The notes below the pieces were generated by a model. The model searched no databases. It saw nothing but the letters and a program-made list of their open reading frames with translations, and had not been told where the DNA came from. The position numbers and the translations under genes were made by a program. This document shows positions 58,927 to 64,000 of a DNA stretch of 64,000 nucleotides, piece by piece. Source of the DNA: Azotobacter chroococcum (GTDB lineage: Bacteria; Pseudomonadota; Gammaproteobacteria; Pseudomonadales; Pseudomonadaceae). The DNA lies in contig NZ_SMMU01000007.1 of assembly GCF_004339665.1 (NCBI RefSeq), forward strand, positions 62,001 through 126,000, given 5' to 3'. Every line of letters starts with the position of its first letter. Within the stretch, counting starts at the first letter, position 1.

Positions 58927-58966
58927 CGTTAAAATCCACGTCCCCTATTTCCCGCAACGGAGGCGG

Positions 58967-59647
58967 ATGGCCTGTTTCGCCGTCACGCCCGTGGCTGATA
59001 TGCAAGAAACCCTGCGAATTACCGAGATCTTCTACTCGTTGCAGGGGGAGACGCGTACCGCCGGCTTGCCGACGGTATTCGTGCGCCTCACCGGCTGCCC
59101 CCTGCGCTGTCATTATTGCGATACCACCTACGCCTTCAGCGGCGGAGAGATTCTCTCCTTGTCTGCGATCCTTGAGCGCGTGGCTGGCTACAAGCCTCGT
59201 TATGTCTGTGTCACTGGTGGCGAGCCGCTGGCCCAGCCGAATGGCATTGCGCTGCTGCGCCGGCTTTGCGATGCGGGCTACGAGGTTTCCCTGGAAACCA
59301 GCGGGGCCTTCGATGTCTCGGCCGTGGATGGTCGGGTGAGTCGGGTGCTCGACCTGAAGACGCCGGGCTCGGGGGAAGTCGCCCGCAACCGCTACGAGAA
59401 CCTGGCCCTGTTGACCCGCAACGATCAGGTGAAGTTCGTGCTCTGCTCCCGCCAGGATTATGATTGGGCGGTTTCCAAGCTAATCGAATATCGCCTGAAT
59501 GAACGTGCCGGAGAAGTGCTGTTCTCGCCCAGCCATGGTCAGTTGGACAGCCGGGAGCTGGCAGACTGGATCGTTGCCGACAACCTGCCGGTGCGCCTGC
59601 AGCTGCAGTTGCACAAGATCCTCTGGAACGATGCTCAGGGACGCTGA
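58967..59647 (+). CDS. queE: 7-carboxy-7-deazaguanine synthase QueE
   Basis: A radical-SAM enzyme of 226 residues from ATG 58967 (GGAGG directly upstream) or 215 from ATG 59000, where family members usually begin ('[17 protein letters not shown]'). The Fe-S cluster motif C-x3-C-x2-C is '[13 protein letters not shown]'. '[20 protein letters not shown]' binds SAM. It contracts the pterin ring to make CDG on the way to preQ0 and queuosine. queC lies 62 bases downstream. Confidence 0.94.
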   Translation: MACFAVTPVADMQETLRITEIFYSLQGETRTAGLPTVFVRLTGCPLRCHYCDTTYAFSGGEILSLSAILERVAGYKPRYVCVTGGEPLAQPNGIALLRRLCDAGYEVSLETSGAFDVSAVDGRVSRVLDLKTPGSGEVARNRYENLALLTRNDQVKFVLCSRQDYDWAVSKLIEYRLNERAGEVLFSPSHGQLDSRELADWIVADNLPVRLQLQLHKILWNDAQGR

Positions 59648-59709
59648 GCGATGGTGTTTCCCGCCAGCTGGAGGTCCCGGCTTTGCAAGCCCTAGCGAGA
59701 CGATACGAA

Positions 59710-60384
59710 ATGAGTGAGAAGAAAGCGGTCATCCTGCTGTCCGGCGGTCTCGACTCCGCCACTGTGCTGGCCTTGGCCCAGGCCGAGGGTTATGCCTGCT
59801 ACAGCATGAGCTTCGATTACGGCCAGCGTCATCGTGCCGAGCTGCGGGCTGCCGAGCGGGTGGCCCGTCAGCTTGGTGTGGTGGAGCACAAGGTGATCGG
59901 CTTGAATCTCGATGGCATCGGTGGCTCGGCGCTGACCGATTCCTCGATCGCGGTGCCGGAAATCCCCAGCGAGGGCATTCCGGTCACTTATGTACCGGCA
60001 CGCAATACCGTGTTCCTCGCGCTGGCGCTGGGGTGGGCCGAAGTGCTGGAAGCGCATGACATCTTCATCGGCGTCAATGCGGTGGATTACTCAGGCTATC
60101 CGGATTGCCGCCCCGCTTTCATCGAGGCCTTCGAGCGGCTGGCCAACTTGGCGACCAAGGCCGGTGTGGAAGGGCGGAGTTTCCACATTCAGGCGCCGCT
60201 GCAGAATCTCGGCAAGGCCGAGATCATTCAGGTCGGTCTGCGCCACGGGGTCGATTATGGATTGACTGTGTCCTGCTATCAGGCCGATGAGGAGGGCCGT
60301 GCCTGTGGCAAGTGCGACTCCTGTCGCTTGAGGGCGGCAGGCTTCGCTGCAGCCGGCATTGCCGACCCTACCCGTTATATTTGA
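59710..60384 (+). CDS. queC: 7-cyano-7-deazaguanine synthase QueC
   Basis: A 224-residue ATP-dependent enzyme making preQ0 from CDG. The PP-loop '[20 protein letters not shown]' starts the protein; '[20 protein letters not shown]' and '[17 protein letters not shown]' follow. The zinc site is formed by cysteines in '[20 protein letters not shown]'. It acts after QueE in tRNA queuosine synthesis. Confidence 0.95.
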   Translation: MSEKKAVILLSGGLDSATVLALAQAEGYACYSMSFDYGQRHRAELRAAERVARQLGVVEHKVIGLNLDGIGGSALTDSSIAVPEIPSEGIPVTYVPARNTVFLALALGWAEVLEAHDIFIGVNAVDYSGYPDCRPAFIEAFERLANLATKAGVEGRSFHIQAPLQNLGKAEIIQVGLRHGVDYGLTVSCYQADEEGRACGKCDSCRLRAAGFAAAGIADPTRYI

Positions 60385-60441
60385 GTTTTTTTGAGAGGGT
60401 GTTGAAATTCTGAGATAAATCAGTATTATACGCCTCGCGTT

Positions 60442-60517
60442 GGGTCGTTAGCTCAGTCGGTAGAGCAGTTGGCTTTTAACCAATTGGTCGTAGGTTCGAA
60501 TCCTACACGACCCACCA
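60442..60517 (+). tRNA. tRNA-Lys (TTT)
   Basis: A 76-nt cloverleaf with encoded CCA: acceptor GGGTCGT / ACGACCC, D-arm GCTCAGTCGGTAGAGC, anticodon loop CTTTTAA (TTT), T-arm GTAGGTTCGAATCCTAC. Position after queC is conserved in pseudomonads. Confidence 0.98.
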
Positions 60518-60790
60518 TCCTTTCTTTCGATTCACTCATCGGTAGTGGTAAAGGCCTTGATCTTGCCGAGATGAGTGCTTCGTCTATCTCAGGCGCAGCT
60601 TGGATCTTTGTTGCTGTGCTCCGAAGTTGTGTTCTGGCCGATCATTTGTTGTTTGCGATGAGTTCTCCAGCCGGACGGGTTTTCTATACTGTTTTTCCAG
60701 TAGAGTTCTAGGTTGTCGCTCTTGGATTGCCTGTGGCGTATTGCGGGCGGTCGCTGGATGCCTGTCATGACCCGATTGCTGGAGGACAGT
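60518..60790. other. Intergenic region after tRNA-Lys
   Basis: About 270 bases. A long frame starting inside the tRNA is an artefact. No gene or clear terminator is seen; the promoter of the phasin-like gene must be here. Confidence 0.5.
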
Positions 60791-61192
60791 ATGGCTCGAG
60801 TTCATCGTCGAATGAATCGCGTTTCCAGGCAGGCCGTCGAGCTTGCAGTGGTGGTGCCTCAAGTGGTTGTTCAGCGCATGGCTCGTATGGCCATGGCTGG
60901 GGTGAATCCGTCTGCCAGGGAGCGACGCGAGTTTCGTTTGATGGGGCTGGAAAAGATGGCTGCCTTCAGTGAGTCCTGGGTGGCCATGCACCTGCAGATG
61001 TTCCATGCCAGCCAGGAGCTCGCCTTTTCGCTGATGAAGGTTTGGAATCCGATGCTGGGCGGAAAGGATGCGTGGTTCAAGTCGGCGCAGGCATATCAGT
61101 CCGCCATGCTGGGTGTGCTGGGCAAGGGCATGGCTCCACTACATAAACGGGCAGTGGGGAATGCCAGACGTCTGAGTCGGACCAGGTCGTGA
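60791..61192 (+). CDS. Phasin-like protein, polyhydroxyalkanoate granule type (tentative)
   Basis: A 133-residue basic helical protein. 'ELAVVVPQVVVQRMARMAMA', 'NPSARERREFRLMGLEKMAA' and the C-terminal 'GMAPLHKRAVGNARRL' resemble small PHA granule-associated phasin-like proteins. ATG 60791 is chosen because GGAGG (60781-60785) is perfectly spaced, and upstream in-frame ATGs or TTG lack an SD. No PHA synthase gene is in this window. Role in granule coating is inference from resemblance. Confidence 0.6.
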   Translation: MARVHRRMNRVSRQAVELAVVVPQVVVQRMARMAMAGVNPSARERREFRLMGLEKMAAFSESWVAMHLQMFHASQELAFSLMKVWNPMLGGKDAWFKSAQAYQSAMLGVLGKGMAPLHKRAVGNARRLSRTRS

Positions 61193-61203
61193 GCCTGCCG
61201 GGC

Positions 61204-61299
61204 TCAGTGCGTGGCGAATGATCGACGCGCAAGTCTGAGGCGGATTTCTCTCTGCTTTTCCTCGAGCGTGCTGACCTCCCGGCGAATCCTTTCCATCAT
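61204..61299 (-). CDS. Possible 31-residue charged small protein
   Basis: A minus-strand frame: '[20 protein letters not shown]', then '[11 protein letters not shown]' and stop. It is strongly helical with alternating acidic and basic residues, and an AAGGG lies 8 bases upstream. It fits between two plus-strand genes. No homology is known to me; it may be a chance frame. Confidence 0.25.
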   Translation of the reverse strand: MMERIRREVSTLEEKQREIRLRLARRSFATH

Positions 61300-61373
61300 T
61301 TGCGCTGCCCTTTGTCGCGGGGTTGCAGGTGATATACTCGCTCTCCGCGCACGTGCCTGCAGGTCCAGCGAAT

Positions 61374-62432
61374 ATGACGTATATTTCCGAACGCTTCCTT
61401 GTCCAGGCTCACCTCGATGCCAAGCAGATCAAGCCGCTGAGTGCCGAGGAGGAGGCCTATTACCGCCGCGAGATCGCTGCCGAGTTGCACAGGCAGAATG
61501 CCGTACTGGTAGCTCACTACTATTGTGACCCGGTACTGCAGGCGCTGGCCGAGGAAACCGGTGGCTGTGTCGCCGACTCTTTGGAAATGGCTCGGTTCGG
61601 CAGCCAGCATCCGGCGCAGACGCTGCTTGTCGCTGGCGTGCGCTTCATGGGCGAGACGGCGAAAATCCTCAATCCGGAAAAGCGCGTACTGATGCCGACT
61701 CTGGAGGCCACCTGTTCGCTGGATCTGGGCTGTCCGCTGGAGGAGTTTTCCGCCTTCTGCGATCAGCATCCGGAGCGCACCGTGGTGGTCTATGCCAATA
61801 CCTCGGCGGCAGTCAAGGCGCGGGCCGACTGGGTGGTCACTTCCAGTTGCGCTCTGGAGATCGTCGAAAGCCTCATGGACAATGGCGAAAAGATCATCTG
61901 GGCGCCGGATCGCCATCTGGGTCGCTACATCCAGCGTGAAACCGGTGCCGACATGCTGCTCTGGGACGGCGCCTGCATTGTCCATGAGGAGTTCAAGGCC
62001 AAGCAGCTGCTCGACATGAAGCAGCTCTATCCCGACGCTGCCGTGCTGGTTCACCCGGAGTCCCCGGAGGCGGTGATCGAGCTGGCCGATGCGGTGGGTT
62101 CGACCAGTCAACTGATCAAGGCCGCCCAGGTGCTGCCCAATTCGACCTTCATCGTCGCCACCGATCGCGGCATCTTCTACAAGATGCAGCAGCTCTGTCC
62201 GGACAAGCGCTTCGTCGAGGCGCCCACGGCGGGGAGCGGGGCGACCTGCCGCAGCTGCGCGCACTGCCCGTGGATGGCGATGAACACTCTCGAGCGTACC
62301 TTGGCGAGTCTGCGTGGCGGCACCAACGAGATCTTCGTCGATCCGGCGCTGATCCCGCGGGCGGTCAAGCCGCTCGCGCGGATGCTCGACTTCACCCATG
62401 CCGCCCGTCTGAAGCAGGCCGGCAATGCCTGA
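61374..62432 (+). CDS. nadA: Quinolinate synthase A
   Basis: A 352-residue [4Fe-4S] enzyme condensing iminoaspartate with DHAP to quinolinate for NAD. Conserved cysteines are in '[19 protein letters not shown]', '[20 protein letters not shown]' and '[20 protein letters not shown]'; substrate residues in '[20 protein letters not shown]' and '[20 protein letters not shown]'. The start at 61374 matches the family length. Confidence 0.96.
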   Translation: MTYISERFLVQAHLDAKQIKPLSAEEEAYYRREIAAELHRQNAVLVAHYYCDPVLQALAEETGGCVADSLEMARFGSQHPAQTLLVAGVRFMGETAKILNPEKRVLMPTLEATCSLDLGCPLEEFSAFCDQHPERTVVVYANTSAAVKARADWVVTSSCALEIVESLMDNGEKIIWAPDRHLGRYIQRETGADMLLWDGACIVHEEFKAKQLLDMKQLYPDAAVLVHPESPEAVIELADAVGSTSQLIKAAQVLPNSTFIVATDRGIFYKMQQLCPDKRFVEAPTAGSGATCRSCAHCPWMAMNTLERTLASLRGGTNEIFVDPALIPRAVKPLARMLDFTHAARLKQAGNA

Positions 62433-62465
62433 GCAGAACTGCAGGCGTTCATGCTGAAAAGGGCG

Positions 62466-62500
62466 AAGCCCGGCGGGAATACTCTCGCCGGGCTTTTTCC
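62466..62500. terminator. Terminator between nadA and bepA
   Basis: aagcccggcg / cgccgggctt stem followed by TTTTTCC on the plus strand, between convergent genes. Confidence 0.85.
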
Positions 62501-62514
62501 TTCCTGTCGCCCAA

Positions 62515-63948
62515 TCAGCGCAGCATTTCCTCGATCATCTTCTTTTCTTCCTTCAGGGCCCGCTGCCGGGCATCCATGCGCGCGGCCAGCTGGAAGTTGC
62601 CGCTGGCGCGGCGCTTGGCGAAGTCCAGTTGCTCGATGGCCTGATCGTAGTTGCCGACCAGTGCGAAGTACTCGGCGCGGGCCTGGTGCACGCCGACGAT
62701 GTCACCGGACAGGCCGCGGACTTCGGCGGCCAGATACCAGATGTCCGGGTCCTCGGGGCGGCTGGCGAGCAACTGGCTGATCACTTTCTCCGCTGCCGCC
62801 GGCTGGTTTTGCTTGAGCAGCAGGTCGGCCTGGGCCTGTCGCAGCGGGTAGTTGCCCGGGTACAGGGCAAGCAGGCGCTTGACCCGCATTTCGGCTTCCT
62901 GAATACGGTTGGCCGTGATGTCCAGGGCGACCGCGGCGAGGTTGTAGTCGATATCATTGGGCACCTGGTTCAGCAGCGGCAGCAGCACTTCCCGGGCCTC
63001 GTTGAGCTGGCCGCTTTTGGTCAGGGCCAGACTCAGGCCGTAGCGCGCAGCGACGGATTTCGGGTTTTCATCGAGTAGAGCGCGAAAGCGTTTCACCGCC
63101 ATGCCGGAGGTCTGTTCGTAGACGAGCTGTACACGGGCGCGCATCAGTTGGTAGCGGTGGTCGTCCTGACGGCCGCCGGGACGGTATTGCTCGGCGCGGT
63201 TGCGGGTGTCGGCGATGCGCGATTCGGTGACCGGGTGGGTCAGAAGGAACTCCGGCGGCTTGGCGTCATAACGGTACTGGCGCATCAGGCGTTCGAACAT
63301 GCTCGGCATGGCGCGTGGATCGTAGCCGGCCTTTTCCAGGTTGAGCAGGCCGATGCGGTCGGCCTCCTGCTCGTTCTGGCGGGAGAAGCGCCGCATTTCC
63401 TGCATCGCTGCCGCCTGGCTGGAGGCGATCGCCGCCATGCCGGCATCGCCAGCCCCTGCGGCGGCGGCGATGATGCCGGCAAGCATGGTGGCCATCATGG
63501 GGAGCTGGAGGCGCTGCTGGGCTTCGAGTCCGCGAGCAAAGTGGCGCTGCGAGAGGTGCGCCAGTTCGTGGGCCAGCACGGCGGCGTATTCGGCCTCGGT
63601 CTGGGCGTAGAGGAACAGGCCGCCATTCACGCCGATGATGCCGCCGGGCGCGGCAAAGGCGTTCAGCTGCGGGCTGTCGAGCAGGACGAACTCCAGGCGC
63701 CGGTCCTGCAGCTGACTGGTTTCGCTCAGGCGGTAGACGCTGGTTTCCACGTAGTCCTTCAGTTGCGCATCGGACAGGTGGGGAACCTGTCCGCGCAGCA
63801 GGCTGAGCCAGGCTCGGCCGAGCTGGTGTTCCTGCTCGGGAGATACGATGGCCGAACTGGCATCGCCCAGCGACGGCAGGTCGCTGGCCGTGCCGGGGGG
63901 CGCGAGCAGGCAGGCGAGGGCGAAGAGGCTGGGGCGCAGGAGATTCAT
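62515..63948 (-). CDS. bepA: BepA-like M48 metalloprotease with TPR domain
   Basis: A 477-residue periplasmic protein: signal peptide ('MNLLRPSLFALACLLAPPGT'), zinc protease with HExxH ('AAVLAHELAHLSQRHFARGL') and the third ligand in 'NEQEADRIGLLNLEKAGYDP', then several TPR repeats ('RFRALLDENPKSVAARYGLS', 'AQADLLLKQNQPAAAEKVIS'). BepA degrades stalled LptD and supports outer-membrane protein assembly. Longer starts at 63975 or 63987 exist but 63948 begins the signal peptide. Confidence 0.9.
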   Translation of the reverse strand: MNLLRPSLFALACLLAPPGTASDLPSLGDASSAIVSPEQEHQLGRAWLSLLRGQVPHLSDAQLKDYVETSVYRLSETSQLQDRRLEFVLLDSPQLNAFAAPGGIIGVNGGLFLYAQTEAEYAAVLAHELAHLSQRHFARGLEAQQRLQLPMMATMLAGIIAAAAGAGDAGMAAIASSQAAAMQEMRRFSRQNEQEADRIGLLNLEKAGYDPRAMPSMFERLMRQYRYDAKPPEFLLTHPVTESRIADTRNRAEQYRPGGRQDDHRYQLMRARVQLVYEQTSGMAVKRFRALLDENPKSVAARYGLSLALTKSGQLNEAREVLLPLLNQVPNDIDYNLAAVALDITANRIQEAEMRVKRLLALYPGNYPLRQAQADLLLKQNQPAAAEKVISQLLASRPEDPDIWYLAAEVRGLSGDIVGVHQARAEYFALVGNYDQAIEQLDFAKRRASGNFQLAARMDARQRALKEEKKMIEEMLR

Positions 63949-64000
63949 GCGGCAGGTTCTGACGTTCAAAGGCATGGCTGTATCCATTCAAGTTTAGGCG

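Noticed and set aside
60469-60711. Open frame starting inside tRNA-Lys ('MAFNQLVVGSNPTRPT')
   Set aside because: It is a translation of the tRNA itself; this peptide is a well-known annotation artefact of the anticodon and T arms.

Overview
The window is a high-GC gammaproteobacterial chromosome segment from a Pseudomonas-like organism (Pseudomonadaceae, which includes Azotobacter). From dinB rightwards the gene order follows, from memory, the P. aeruginosa PA0923 to PA1005 interval: dinB, gacS, two-component pair plus TonB receptor, cysM, rlmD, relA, mazG, purMN, hda, wrbA, proS, aspS, yebC, ruvCAB, tolQRAB-pal-cpoB, queE, queC, tRNA-Lys, nadA, bepA. Species cannot be fixed from the sequence.

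1-4277 is the right end of a P2-like prophage: the end of tail gene U, gene D, then ogr. Between D and ogr sits a cargo block of stress-type genes (KGG-repeat protein, DUF2795, DUF2934 and a divergent hemerythrin). Just outside ogr lies a 17-codon shard of rimO on the minus strand, so the prophage appears to be integrated in the 5' end of rimO. The inverted shard of a second D gene inside the cargo points to earlier rearrangement.

4278-7790 is backbone mixed with decayed phage DNA: an orphan periplasmic binding protein, a nested LysB/LysC-type spanin pair ending in a 9-bp tandem repeat, an initiator tRNA-Met, and two small genes.

7788-16060 is an 8.2-kb island inserted in the first codons of dinB. 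A 17-bp direct repeat marks both ends, and dinB is rebuilt at the right end with a new start. The island holds a chimeric integrase fragment, a frameshifted holin, a frameshifted antirepressor, a low-GC P-loop ATPase broken by a frameshift, and remnants of two toxin-antitoxin modules. Two families of short repeats flank these modules and give a cassette-like layout.

16035-33177 carries dinB, gacS, cysM, rlmD, relA and an iron-uptake block. This block comprises a PirRS-like two-component system with a Fur-like site, a FepA/PirA-type receptor interrupted by an in-frame TGA, a methyltransferase with a regulatory domain, and DUF3649, PepSY and DUF3325 membrane proteins.

33251-63948 is housekeeping: nucleotide-pool cleaning and purine synthesis (mazG, purN, purM), replication control (hda), translation (proS, aspS), Holliday junction processing (ruvCAB), the complete Tol-Pal envelope operon, queuosine synthesis (queE, queC), NAD synthesis (nadA) and outer-membrane quality control (bepA).
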